NCBI GenBank assembly: GCA_022592445.1
Contig: JABYQR010000201.1
Location: 19,102 to 83,101, forward strand
DNA from: Cytidiella melzeri
Lineage: Eukaryota > Basidiomycota > Agaricomycetes > Polyporales > Irpicaceae
DNA: 64,000 nt
Direction: 5' to 3'
Each line of letters starts with the position of its first letter. Within the stretch, counting starts at the first letter, position 1. Made by a program: the position numbers and the translations under genes. The notes under the pieces are model-generated. The model was given only the letters and a program-made list of their open reading frames with translations. It had not been told where the DNA came from and made no database searches. This document shows, piece after piece, positions 1 through 11,526 of the stretch.

Positions 1-786
1 CGCTTTTAGCTAGTTATCGAGAAATAATAGTAAGTTATGTCATTCAGCACTCCGTCGGCAAACAGTCGTTTATTTTGAATTTCTGAAATAACCTGTGCTA
101 GCGCTCATCTTTTGCTGCCATTCTGGAAACCACTTCCTCACGTCTACCGTTTTAAAAAATCTGTAACGGAAGAATTCTAGTATACATGGTTTTCTACAAC
201 TCTTGGGATTTGTTTTTTTTCTGTATGGACATATGAGCTAGTAGATGGATTTAGACTGTGGCCCTCCGCAAAAATGGACGTAAGCGCCGTCACGCTTGCC
301 ATGTGATGTAGCGGGGAGTGAACTGGGTCTATCTTAGAACAAATACAAATACAACAGTACACATACCTGGTACAGCGTGGTAAAGTCTAAAGCACGCTGT
401 ACCGGGTATTCAATCCTTTGAGTCCACAAGCGCTCACGCGCTCACAAGCGCTTCCCCGCCCTATTTCCTATTCTGTCCCATCGGGCGGGTCACCGTTTGA
501 CACTAAGAATTGTGAATTTGGTAGTCTATGACACAATTCCACTGTTATATTCGACAAAGCCCTGGGCACTCAATTAAGTGCCACCTCTCGTATCCCATAA
601 CCTCTGATAAGCCATAACTTTCTCCGTATCCCGAGGGGTATGGGTCATGAGGGGTTTGACTGTAGTGTGCACCGACTTAGCAGTCAATTTGATCGTGGGA
701 AATACGAAACGCGAAATGCGAGCTTATTAGCCGCCCACTGACATACCGGTCTTCGAGTAACGTCCATCTCCCCTCGCACAAAATTT
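1..786. other. Left-edge intergenic sequence, no gene seen
   Basis: No convincing coding sequence, RNA gene or repeat was found. The short reading frames on the minus strand lack plausible composition or splice partners. The last 100-150 bases presumably contain the promoter and 5' leader of the peptidase gene that starts at 787. No clear TATA box was identified. Confidence 0.5.
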
Positions 787-3288
787 ATGTTCGCGCGTGC
801 CGTCAGGAATGCGCTTACATCGTTCTCTCGACCTCTCTTTCGATTCCGAGGGTGTCTCAACGCGAAGAAGGACGTACTCAGGGCACTCTCGAGACATGCA
901 GCCACCGTCAGCGCACCAGCACCAGCGTCTTCTGACGACGCAGACATCATAGCCGATTTTGACTTGCCACAGGCTGCGCAGCGATACACAGGGCTCAAGC
1001 CAACTGGACTGTTTGGGCACGCGTTCCTCACAACGCCGTCGGCGTTTGTAGAACTTGCGGACTCTACGTTACACCGAGCAAGCCTGCTGACTCAGAGGAT
1101 TGTGCGGGCGAGGGAATCCCGAGACGAGCTGTTCAAGGTGGTGAAGCACCTTGACAGACTCAGCGACCTGCTGTGCGGAGTTATAGACCTTGCGGAGCTC
1201 ATCAGGAATGCGCATCCCGATCCTGTTTGGATACAGAGCGCGGAGCATGTGTACGAGAAGATGTGCGAGTTTATGAATGTCCTGAACACCCATGTTGACC
1301 TCTACTTCGTGCGTACCACCCACGTTCATGTACCGTACTGCGTTCATTTAATCTAATTACGTAGGTCCTCCGAGAGGTCTTGTCGGACCCCGAGATCTCG
1401 CAGTCTCTTGGTCCAGAGGCACGAGAGACTGCGATGATATTCTGGCGAGACTTTGAAAAGTCAGGAATCAACTTACCACCGGCACAGCGCTCCAAGTTCG
1501 TGTCCCTTTCTTCTGAGATCATACATCTCGGTCGACAGTTCCTCAATGAAACCTCGAGTGCACGACCGCCGGCTGTTATCAAGCCTTCAGAGCTCAAGGG
1601 CTTGAAGGACAAGACTATGGGCGCGCGATTACGCCTCCAGGCGCGGTTTCGGGATTTGGTGGTGTACCCTGGATCCCTCCAGGCCCAGATGATCATGCAT
1701 TCTGCACCTGAGGAAGAGCCGAGACGAAAAGTATACATTGCTGCTAATTCGAGTACGCCAGAGCAGATAGAGACGTTGGAGAAGATGTTGCGTGCTAGAG
1801 GAGAGCTGGCAAGCTTGGTGGGGAAGGAAAGTTACGCACATATGACGCTTACGGACAAGATGGCTGGGTCTCCTGGTACGTTGAGAAGCATACTTGCCGT
1901 CGCATCTTGCGTTGCTGACGCCATGTAGAGAATGTGGTACGCTTCCTTGAAGCTCTTCTGGAGCACACCCGCCCTTATGCCCGTAACGCGCTTCGAACGC
2001 TTAGTATGCGTAAACAAGAACACCTTCACACACCTCCCTTCCCGACGATACAGGCGTGGGATAGAGACTACTACTGTCCACCAGAGCCTCCCGCACCACC
2101 GGTGTCATTACCTCCATTGACCCTCGGTACGGTTTTCATGGGCCTGTCGCGGCTTTTCCGAAACTTGTATGGCATTACACTACGGCTGACGGACGTTGCA
2201 CCGGGCGAGGTGTGGCATTCGGACGTCCGAAAGCTCGAAGTTGTCGATGAGCAGTCGGGCGTGATCGGTTGGATCTACGCTGACCTTTTCTCGAGGCATG
2301 GGAAACCGAGTGGGGCAGCCCACTATACCGTCCGTTGTTCGAGAAGGACCGATAATGACGACGAGCATCGGGATCTGTTGGGTGTGCAGGACGAGGAAGT
2401 TTTGAAAGCGCTGCCTTTGTCCAACGAGTTCGAATCTGCGCACCGGGCACGCATACGAGGCGTGGAGGGTGTGTTTCAGTTGCCTGTGGTTGTGCTGCTG
2501 TGCGAGTTCACTCGACCAACGATCAGCCGAGGACCTACCATTCTCGCTTGGCACGAGGTGTTGACTTTGTTCCACGAAATGGGGCACGCGATGCATTGTG
2601 AGTCTACACCGCTTTTGTATCTACGGAAACACCCTGGACTGATGACATACCCAAAAAAGCGATGATCGGTCGCACAGAGTACCAGAACGTTTCTGGCACG
2701 CGCTGTGCCACGGACTTTGTGGAACTGCCCTCGATACTCATGGAACACTTCCTCAACTCACCTAACGTCCTTTCTCTCTTTGACATAACCGGTGACCTCT
2801 CCGTCCGCCAATCGGGAAACCACCACGACGACCCTTGCAAGTCGATCGACACGCACACACAGATCCTCCTAGCTGCTCTAGACCAGATATACCACTCCCC
2901 CGTAGCCCTCTCGGACCAATTTGACTCTACAGGCGCGTTGGCACAGCTGTACGAAACTCGCGGGCTTATTCCGTACGTACCAGGAACGTCTTGGCAGACC
3001 CAGTTCGGTCATCTCTTTGGTTACGGCGCCACATACTATTCTTACTTATTTGACCGCGCCATCGCCTCGAGGGTGTGGCGCAAGCAGTTCGTACATGATC
3101 CGCTGAACCGGGAGACAGGCGAAAAGTACAAGAACGAGATATTGCGATACGGTGGGGGAAGGGATCCTTGGAAGATGGTTAGTGCGTTTTTGGACGCGCC
3201 TGAGATGGAAGGGGGAGATGCGGAGGCTATGGCTGAGGTGGGCCGATGGAGAATTGAGGACGAGGTGTCGATGCCTGGGAGACATTAA
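787..3288 (+). CDS. OCT1: Mitochondrial intermediate peptidase (M3 family metallopeptidase), four exons
   Basis: Removes an octapeptide from precursors already cut by the mitochondrial processing peptidase, in the matrix. Exons 787-1308, 1365-1875, 1929-2597 and 2660-3288 join in frame to 776 codons plus stop, the usual family length. All introns are GT..AG and 53-62 bases. The first ~45 residues are rich in Arg, Ser and Ala with few acidic residues, as in a mitochondrial targeting peptide. The zinc motif FHEMGHAMH lies near residue 560; the third intron cuts just after it and the protein resumes with SMIGRTEYQ and GTRCATDF, matching the family core; [14 protein letters not shown] supplies the third-ligand glutamate region. 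This gene is the classical flank of the mating-type A homeodomain genes, and here it converges with the HD2 gene at 4069. Identification is confident; the ATG at 787 is the first in frame. Confidence 0.95.
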
Positions 3289-4068
3289 TGAACAGTGACT
3301 TGCATGTACTTACATGAGTAATTGTTCATTCATTCGGAGGTGTATGATGGTCATTGTTCGAATCCACTGTGCTTTACCATGGTTTCCGTTGTATACGTAC
3401 GCACTGTTGTTACGACAATACACAGGGATCCGGGTCTACTTACCCATTGTTGCTGTTCCATCAGTAACATCAGTGACGTATCAGATGTCCGATAGGACCG
3501 ATACTCCCGCGCGGTGCTGTTGCGACCCTTCATTCATCAACCGTGGGAAACTTGCTTTGACCTCATTGTCCATTGTCCATTGTCCTTTTGAATGGTGTGT
3601 GTCAGTGGGTTCCTGAGTCCCTAGGATGCACGGACCAAGGGGGCCATATACGTCTGATAGATGGTTGCAAAAGCGTGGTTGAAACGTTGAAGTTGTGGCG
3701 TGTCTTGGTAATAAGATTTTGTTTGTGGCTAGTTGTTTTGCCAGGCGTTCTGTCAGGGAATCAGGATGCGCGAATGGGATGTGCGGTGGTGCTACAAATG
3801 AGGTACAAACACTGCTACGGTGTATGCTATGCGGATAAATAGTATGATAATGATACACAACGAAGAGAAAAGAAAATGCAGAAGCAATGCGAATATGAAG
3901 AAGGAGAAATTCTGGCACAGAAGAAAAACGAATTAGATGTAGAGCTGAGAGCGACGGAGCAGAACATTTCTAAACGGTAAAAAGGAAAAAGGGAAAAGTC
4001 AGCTAAACATAATGAGAAAGCAAGGCGTACCAAAAAAGCGAATACGAAGAGGGAAATAGCAGGATTTT
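3289..4068. other. Intergenic between OCT1 and HD2 (convergent 3' ends)
   Basis: This 780-base stretch separates the stop codons of two converging genes and should contain both 3' untranslated regions. The 3830-4060 part is purine-rich on the plus strand. The reading frames here are short and have no supporting splice structure. No repeat or RNA gene was recognised. Confidence 0.5.
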
Positions 4069-5829
4069 CTAGTGTACAATCCAAGGGTTCACCTGGATCC
4101 CAGGACTTGAAGAGGGAGAAGTGCAGAAAATACGGTCAAGGTCGCGTGAAGGACCGAATATGAGTTCGGGTGTTGCATCCTTTGTTGTGTGCGAAAGCGC
4201 GACAGGGAGCTGCGGTGGTGTGAGTAGAGGAGTATCGACAGAGAAAGAGGATGAACTGCTGTCGTCCGAAGCCACGGAGGACAGTGATGATGTGGAAGAC
4301 ATTCGTGATATTTTTGCTTTGGGTGGCGAAGGCTTCCGGGAGAGATAAGGGTGAGCTTGGTTTCGCACTAATGTGGGGGTGGACTGGGGGACGCGTCGAG
4401 GTAGGGTATCTGGAATTCGCTTTGCGGAAGCTTTCCGTTTGACGGATGAGGTGGCGGGTGGCTGATGGTGAACACGATGTCTTGTGAGCGAAGGGGTTGG
4501 TGAACGCATATCGCGGGCAGGATTTGCGGCATGGACCGTCACCGTCACTATCGCAGGCACTAGCGCGGGTAGAGGAGCTGCGGGAGGCTGAACGAGAGAA
4601 GGGAAGCATGGAGCGGAGCGATCGCATAGTCGAGGCCGTCTTTGTGTCTTTGATGCAGAGATGGTTTCTTTGTCTGCTAGATTCAATCTTGAAAGTGATT
4701 CGGAAAGTTCGTCCATGTCAATAGCCGTTTGCGTGTCCATACACCGTGTTGTGGCGCAGTGGCGAGGCCATGGCGTGTCGAATGTGTATGGCCCGTGCAA
4801 GATAGGGAACGGACGGGGCTCGTAGTAAGGGTCGTAGACGGCTGGATACGCATGAGGAGGGCTGTCGGTCTGGAAGGGACAATGCGTATGCAGACTTGGC
4901 TCAGCATGCTCTTCCTTTGGGGTTGGCTGCAGACAATCTGTCAGCAGAAGACTGTGCGTGGTAAAGAACACGACGTACCGAGCAAGTTCGTGGTGGTGAT
5001 GGCGAGAAGACGACGGGTTCGGGTTCGGAAGACTCGAAAGGTGAATATGAGCATCTATCGTTTTCTGAAACAAAAGCGAGTTTCCGGATCTCTTTGCCCT
5101 CTCGCTTCATACGGTTGCGTCTGTTTTGGAACTGCGTAACCACATTAGAGGGATTATAAGGTGGCGAGTCAGTAACTTACCCAAACATGGACCTGGTTAT
5201 ACTCCATCCCAGTGCATCCCGCAATAGTGAGCTTCTCGGAGCGAGTCGGATAAGGATTGCTTGAGAATGCTCTTTCGAGAATGGGTGTCGCGTCCTTCGA
5301 ACGTCGCACGTCAATGAGAGTACAAGGGAAGTAGGCTCAGTGCACCTACCTGCTTGAACGGACTTCGCCTTTCTGACGATGAAACTCTAGCGCTTGTACA
5401 TTGCGAAGACTTGTACTCCCATAACCGCTGCTCCGATCGTTGAACCGTGAACTTTGTCCACTGGGTCAAGTCACGTCGGTATGCAGCCGCGTATGCTGCA
5501 TGCAGCGAGATGATATTTGCCTGTCGATCCGTCCATTGGCCAGCTTCCAGGCAGGCGTTGATGGCGCTGTTCATGATGCGCTCGTGGTCCAGCTTCAGGT
5601 CCATCGCATGTTGCATGTACGCATTGGACAGCTGTTCCGCTGCAGCATGTTTCCATCCGCTACGAACGAGATAGCTGGTAATAGGTGTGGGATCTGGTAA
5701 ATTCAACGACAAATAACGTTGCTTCTCAGATGAGGACAGCGCGGACGGGTGTGCAGAGTTGCTGCCTATGATAGCTAGAATGCGATGCGAGCAGTGACGG
5801 ATATGTTCCCATGCGTACGGAGTTTCCAT
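4069..5829 (-). CDS. HD2-class homeodomain mating-type transcription factor, four exons
   Basis: Nuclear DNA-binding partner of HD1; compatible HD1/HD2 pairs switch on dikaryon development in mushrooms. Exons, in transcript order, are 5829-5350, 5294-5181, 5131-4979 and 4926-4069; introns of 55, 49 and 52 bases are GT..AG and every junction keeps phase, giving 534 residues. The homeodomain spans about residues 151-210 and is assembled from three exons: it begins with ERRSPFKQ, continues with SSNPYPTRSEK, and ends with the recognition helix VHVWFQNRRNRMKRE, with canonical Trp48, Phe49, Asn51 and Arg53. An intron falls inside this helix, between W and F. The first ~150 residues should be the variable dimerisation region. 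After the homeodomain the protein is Ser/Pro-rich with basic patches such as SSVKRKASAKR, a possible nuclear signal. The start at 5829 is the first in-frame ATG, about 55 bases below a TATATA. Class HD2 is inferred from the WFQNRRN helix and lack of a TALE insertion. Confidence 0.92.
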
Positions 5830-6141
5830 CTTGGCTTATAGCGACGGAGATGAGGTAACCTAAAGGGCTCGAGGATGCGCTGTATATAACGAAGGGGGGT
5901 GAGAACATGGCCTTCAGCTTTTATGCGCTGTGCATTGTTGATGTGCAACGTGTGAAAGCGTTACAAAACAGTGCACAATGGACGCTGGGCAAGTACTTGG
6001 CGCTTGACTGCTATGGCCTACTGTATGCCCTTGTTTAGTAAATCAACCACATCAGACCGACTCGTCGCGAGTACATGAACCGGACTACTTATAGCTGGCT
6101 GTCTCATGGTCTCCCTCCTCATACCACACACTCATCTTGCC
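5830..6141. promoter_or_regulatory. Bidirectional promoter region between HD2 and HD1
   Basis: Only 312 bases separate the chosen start codons of the two divergent homeodomain genes, so both promoters and 5' leaders must lie here. A TATATA is placed for HD2; on the HD1 side only a weak CTTATAGC near 6086 is seen. I looked for the GATG-N9-ACA type site reported for A-regulated genes in other mushrooms and did not find an exact copy. Confidence 0.6.
5883..5888 (-). promoter_or_regulatory. TATA-like box for HD2
   Basis: The sequence reads TATATA in a GTTATATACA context on the minus strand, about 55 bases upstream of the HD2 ATG. Placement is consistent with a core promoter element; function is inferred. 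Confidence 0.4.
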
Positions 6142-8336
6142 ATGACGTTCAAAGAACGGGTTTTCCTCGCTGAAGCCAATTTCCTCGCTGCATTGACCTC
6201 GGGTACCTCTGCCCTTGCACAATTCGACGCTGAGTGGGAGATCCTTGGAGGGGAGTTTGAACGCGCTCTAGACCAGTCGACGATAGACCCCAGTGAGGTC
6301 GAACTTGCCTACGCTGTATCGTCGAAGATCGCCATTCTCAGCGAGAATTTGCTTAAGATGGAGGAAGTGTCGACAAGCATAACCGCCACCTTACTCAACG
6401 AGATTGACGTTGCTCTATCGGACCTCAGCCTTCAGGACTTAAGCCTGCAGGACGTCCAAGAAACTCCGACGGGTCGTGTTCAACCATCCCCTACAGCAGC
6501 CCCACATCGCCATACTGGCCCATACATATCGGAAGCAATTTCTTGGCTCTTGGAGCATCCCCACGATCCCTATCCGCCGAGCTCACTGAAACGAACCTGG
6601 GCCCGTCAGGCTCAAATCACTCCACGGGTCATGGATGACTGGTTCAAGTCCATACGGAAGGAGATAGGATGGGTCGCACTCACCAAGACGCACTTCAAGG
6701 GCTCACGCAGTATGGCTGTCGCCGCGGCAGGCGCCGTCTTGCTCGACAATGACAGTGGCGCGGAGGCTACAGTGCCTTTCGAAGTGCAGGCGGAGCTGCT
6801 CGCAGTCAAAGCAAAGCTGCAGAACTTGTATCTGGAGGAGCGAGGCTTGCCGTCAGTGCCCCCAACGCACGAATCGAGCCATACGGGTTCACGCTCCGTG
6901 TCTGTCGAGTCCTCGGCTTCAGCCTCCAGCGACCTCACTCCCTCGCCATCCTCTTCGTCAGACCGTTCGCTGTACTCGTCGGATAGTCTCACCACTGCCC
7001 CAAGTACTCCTTCGTCGCAGTCTTCCTCTCATCTGCCATCCCTTGTCTTCGACGCCTCATCAGACAACGAGGACGACGAACAACTGTTGGACCCCTTCCA
7101 AGATTTGCAGGACAACGCCACAGCGCTCGTTGCAGGTCTCGCAAAAGACAACAACGATTCGCAACGACGACTTCAGCCTGACTGGTACGTAGTTGTCATT
7201 GTCGTCTTGCATTGTTCTTTATCTTGACGATTCTTCGCAGCCATTCGTACTTCGACCTTTCGTTCGAAGACTCACCCGAATCTCGGCTTCAAGATCCATT
7301 GGCGCAGTTTATAGACACACAATTGTTTCCACCGTTCGACTCTCTGTCGCAGTCCGACTTCTGGACCACTGCGACAGAAGATGTGGTCGAAGTCACGACA
7401 GACGCGTTAGCCCCGAGTCCGCTGGAAACCGTTCCCACGGTTGAAGCTGTTCCCACGGTTCAATCGGCGTCTGTGCCATCCCGGAAGCGCCGTCTCTCGG
7501 ATGCAGATGTTCCAGCCACCGCGAAAAAGTCGAGGACGATCCGCAACTTACCAAAGCCGGGTGCAAGGAGACCGCAGGCGGTCTCTGCTCCGGTCCCTGT
7601 CGCACACCTTCCGATTGACTCTGTGAACGCCCTCGACTTCGACCAATTCTTCAAGGAGCTCGAGAAGGGGACAATCTCGTTGCCGCCGTTTGTCGGAGAT
7701 GCCAGTTCCGTTGGTCCTTCAGGTCCGGTCGACTTCAACGTGTTCGACTTCGCTGCTCTTGAGCCTCCCGCATCTGCCAGCATAGCGCCTGGTAAGTCCT
7801 CATACACCTTGAGATCACTTGGTACTTAACTGATATTGTTGTAGTCTGCACCGTCGACGCACCCTTGCCTACTGCTGGCGAGTGGTCATGGGATACCATT
7901 ATTGCTGCTGCATCATCTCAGGTCAGCCATGTCATGTGTACATACGGGGAAGTTTGCTCACATCGTGTGCTTGTTTTGCATGCAGGCCTCCACAGACGCC
8001 GTGCAATTTGTTGATAAGGAACTTGAGACGCTACTCGCTTCATTCACCGACTCCGCCGCCTCTGCAGGCTCAGAGGACAGCGCGGAGGGATCCACGGCTA
8101 CTTCTGACTCCACTTCTGACTCAGCCGCTGGGACATCTGAGCCTTCAACTTCAGCTACTCAGAATGAGGCGCAGACCGTCTCGCCCGAAATGCTCTCTAT
8201 GCCCAACGACTTGCTGTTCCCTATGCCTTCCACTTCCTTTCCCACTTCGCCTTCTTTTCAGGACCTTCTGAGTGATTTCACTAACATCGGTGGCGTCGAC
8301 GATCTTGGCTGCATCCCTTCTATTGTCGTCTCGTGA
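6142..8336 (+). CDS. HD1-class (TALE-like) homeodomain mating-type transcription factor, four exons
   Basis: Partner of HD2 in the A mating-type heterodimer. Exons 6142-7184, 7241-7791, 7845-7921 and 7986-8336 join in frame to 673 residues. The homeodomain lies around residues 118-178: PYISEAISWLLEHPHDPYPP carries the longer helix1-helix2 loop of TALE/HD1 types, and the helix reads MDDWFKSIRKEIGW followed by the HD1-typical THFKGSRS. The residue equal to Asn51 is Ser170, which is unusual. A bipartite nuclear signal (RKRR ... KKSR) sits near residues 427-448. The rest is Ser/Thr/Asp/Glu-rich, consistent with an activation domain. I chose the ATG at 6142 (MTFKERVFLAEANF) rather than the in-frame ATG at 6106, because the latter adds a short hydrophobic leader unlike known HD1 N-termini. 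The last exon may instead use a GTGAGT donor at about 8332, changing only the final two or three residues. Confidence 0.92.
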
Positions 8337-10354
8337 GTGTGCTTCCTGTGAGACCAGTCGCCCATCTAATTGCGGTGTCGTAGGTCGTCATGATTCCGCC
8401 ACATTTTCTCGTCTCGCCTACTGCCCTACCAAGAAATTATCAAGTCATCATTGCTCAAGACTTACCGTATACCATCATAGGATCCCATACCCATACAGCT
8501 ACGCCACCCATTCTCTCCTACTTCCCCTGTGTCTTGTTCGTCGTCCTCATCGCCGTCTCTGTGGCCCTGCTTTACTGTTCTTCCCATACTCGGTCACCGT
8601 TCCTGTACTCCTAGATCTTGCTAACCTCTCGTCTTCGTTGTCCTCATAGGTTCTCGCATTTCATCTTCGGATTCATCCTGCAAACATTCAATCTCGCATG
8701 CACACACTGAACATTGTCACATACCTCCGCATTTACTTCAATGCTCCCCGTTATTTATTCTTATGCTTATTGTACATCGCATTGTAGTGCCCGCTCCCCC
8801 CAATTTCACGTTATGTGGTTGTTTGATTCTTGGCCCATCATACTATGACATTCGCGCGCAGCAAGACAAGACCGTCAACCAGCAAGACAATGCCCACGCC
8901 CGCCACCATCGTCAAGAGTCGTACGGGCATGTGGCCGCTCAAGCACTCGACCTCGCATCCTTCAAAAGAGCTCAACCCGCAACGGGGCTGATGTAGTGCC
9001 GTGCCCATCGTTTGTGACAGCCGCGAAGTTTAGCAGCAGAGTGTGATTGATGAGGTACGTATCGTCGAAGGCGAGGTCGGAGGGGACGAGGGGAAGGTAG
9101 TCGACGGTGAGAGGAAGATTGTGATGAACGACTTTCCCCTGTCCAAGTCTACTTATGCCTTGATATATCCTAGAGCCAAACTGCAACCAAATAACGCGAT
9201 CGGGGTCTCACCATCTCCACCGTGGATGGACGAATCACAGCAAAGCTGAAAACGTGGAATTGTGGTGCGCCGCTGATTTATTGGGTGAAATTTCTGACTC
9301 ACCGGGTTCCGCTATCGTGTGGTGACTCAGATCATGACTAGAGGGTTCCTCTCTCCGCGCCGTGGCACGAACACAAGCACACTGGACAAGGAGTCGGAAA
9401 GTCGGGAGGCGAAAGTACAAGAAGCAAAATTCCGGCGGGCGGGATATTAGGTGTGGCAGCGCGCGGGTGCATTGACTTTCTTCTCTGACACCATAGCGAT
9501 TGCGTTGTGTTGGTTATCAATGCCTTTGTGGGTTCTGGAGATAGGTGAGTCCTCCCCTGGTTGACGGCGAGGTGGGATTGTGTGGCGTCCCGACTGCCTG
9601 GGTGCGAGCACGGGAACTTGATTGGTCCGTCGGTCGAGTGGTGGGGACGACACAGCTTTGCTTTGTTTGCAGCTGGTGCGATAGAACAAACGCGTATTGC
9701 AGCCGTGGGGGTGTTGTATTCGGCCGGGTGAGTACGAAGTCAGGATGCCCGCTGGTGCCCTTAAGCTAACTGGTTCGTTGTGCAGCGGAACACCGTAGCG
9801 GATGTTAACATAGGCTGAAGCAGGGTACGAACAGACAGTCCGAATCTTCCAAGTGCACGAGGGGTGTGCGTTTGTAGTTGTGGTAAGGACGGAACGGTGA
9901 CTACCTCTTGTGCCAAGGCTAACTGCTCTGTAGATCACTTTACTGTACATAGGTGTGTTACAGAATGTACATAACGCGAATAGTCTCAATATAATTCGTT
10001 GCCCCACGTATGGTTTTACATGCTTGCATGCGATTTATTTGCGTAGACAGCTGGAGTGGCACTGCGTTAGTCAATGCCACACAATTAGGCGGTATGCTAT
10101 TCATCACAGCGAATCAGTGCGATATCATGAACTGACACCACGCTGGAAGGGCTAGTTGGAGATGCAAATGTGCCTCACTGGCTGATATCATTGCGGTCCG
10201 CAGAGGAGTCTTGAGCCGCGACTGTACTTGAACAACTTCTCGTGCTCTCTCATCCACACTCTTCGCCTCATCTCAGCCTCTGTAAGCCGTCCATTCGTCC
10301 GGAAACATTGTTGACGGGTAGTAAGCGAACATCGTGATCTGTTTCGGGGGCCTT
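8337..10354. other. Gene-poor stretch downstream of HD1
   Basis: Contains the HD1 3' untranslated region at first. On the minus strand a 186-codon open frame (9447-10007) and a 75-codon frame (8962-9186) are present; the latter could be a last exon, since an acceptor TTGGTTGCAG stands just before it and a GGTGAG donor about 30 bases further upstream. Neither resembles a protein I know, and I could not build a complete gene. This is where a beta-flanking gene might be expected in some mushrooms, but I do not recognise one. Confidence 0.4.
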
Positions 10355-10610
10355 GGCGTACCCATTCGCAAGACTACGATCCCTTCAGGCGAAATCCATA
10401 ACAGAGAATCAAGAGTTACGCCACATCTGCTCCTAACACCCTCGCAGAGCTGCACACATATCCGAGTCAAGGTCTGAGAATATGAGTGAGAGTTTTGTCG
10501 AAGCGATGGGCACTGACATGCTCTTCTCTACTGGCTATCTGGAACTCTGCTATTGGGGGGTAAGAATGACATGCGTTCCAGGGGCCGCCGTCTGCTCCCG
10601 TATCGTCCGA
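10355..10610. repeat. Duplicated block, copy 1
   Basis: About 250 bases are clearly similar, by eye, to 13994-14245, in the same orientation and with scattered substitutions. The shared part on the plus strand includes GAGAATATGAGTGAGA and CTGACATGCTCTTCTC. On the minus strand both copies can encode LTRICVQLCEG and VLRMGTP. In this copy the minus frame ends soon after, so it looks like a decayed duplicate. Confidence 0.7.
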
Positions 10611-11441
10611 GTCAGGATTGCATGGCATACCAACCCGTATCTCTGTAGGGCAAAGAATTACGTAAGGCACAGCCAATTGGTGTGCGGCCCCTATTTGTCT
10701 TTGTTGTGCAGCGCCTACATCTGATTGAACTCTATCTTTCTTTCCCTGACCCGGCCGTCCAAGTCGCAGCTGAGTGTGCTCACTGCCGCGCATCACGATA
10801 TGAGACCACATACGCATTATCTGGCTACGTATACTTGGATTCAAATGGGAAAAAGGCAAGCACGTTCGTAAAAAAAGCTGTTAGAGTCTGCGGCTGACTC
10901 CCGAACAAAGCCTGGAGATCACGTTTGCCGTCGGTGCTTTAGGTCCACCGTGTTTCTAGCGAGCATTGTAAGCGTTAGCTAAGTGCAATTGCAACAAACT
11001 TTCTCATTCAGAGCCTTGTGAGCGTTCGGTATTTCCTGAGATAACGACATTTGTGGCCTCAAATGTGAGCGGAGGTCACCAGGGCCACGGGCAACACTCG
11101 CGCGTTGCGTTGCCAACGTTGCAAAGGCCAGGAATATTCATTCAAACACACAGCTTTTGGTGTGTGCTGCGTAGGCATACAGGATGCAAGTCCGCCTTGG
11201 AGCTTATCTAGGCCGGAGGAACTTGACATAACGGCCAGCAGAACCATGACCAAAGATACTGATAAACACACGGAGCTACGTCTGCCAGTGCCACGAGCTC
11301 CGGCGCATTTCTTTGGCCTGCTGCCAACCTTTGTTTGTTTCTTTCAGATATTCTCTTATCAGTTGTGAGTGGCATTGTCACAAAGGACTACGGCCAAACT
11401 GCCCCATTCACCGTACTTCCCACCTGGGAAATGGTCATGGG
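10611..11441. other. Intergenic, nothing recognised
   Basis: Short reading frames on both strands lack coherent composition or splice support. No repeat beyond the adjoining duplicated block was seen. Confidence 0.45.
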
Positions 11442-11447
11442 TATATA
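11442..11447 (+). promoter_or_regulatory. TATA box of small gene at 11527
   Basis: TATATA in a GGGTATATAGCC context stands 80 bases upstream of the ATG at 11527, a normal spacing for a fungal core promoter plus short leader. Confidence 0.45.
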
Positions 11448-11526
11448 GCCTTGCCCGTCGTTATTGTAGCCGCAAGCCCATTCGTCACCTCTCTCTCATT
11501 CACTCTTGCGATCATACACTCTCGCG

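Noticed and set aside
684..1347. Minus-strand frames opposite OCT1 exon 1
   Set aside because: They are shadows of the conserved plus-strand peptidase gene with no features of their own.
3351..3365. GTTCGAATCCACT resembling a tRNA T-loop
   Set aside because: No matching D-arm, anticodon arm or paired acceptor stem could be placed around it.
6106..6141. Upstream in-frame ATG for HD1
   Set aside because: It adds MVSLLIPHTHLA, a leader unlike HD1 proteins, whereas MTFKERVFLAEANF matches the expected N-terminus.
9447..10007. 186-codon minus-strand open frame as a candidate beta-flanking gene
   Set aside because: Its sequence (many Arg, Ser, His, Thr without pattern) looks like chance in a GC-rich region, and I could not match it to any beta-flanking protein.
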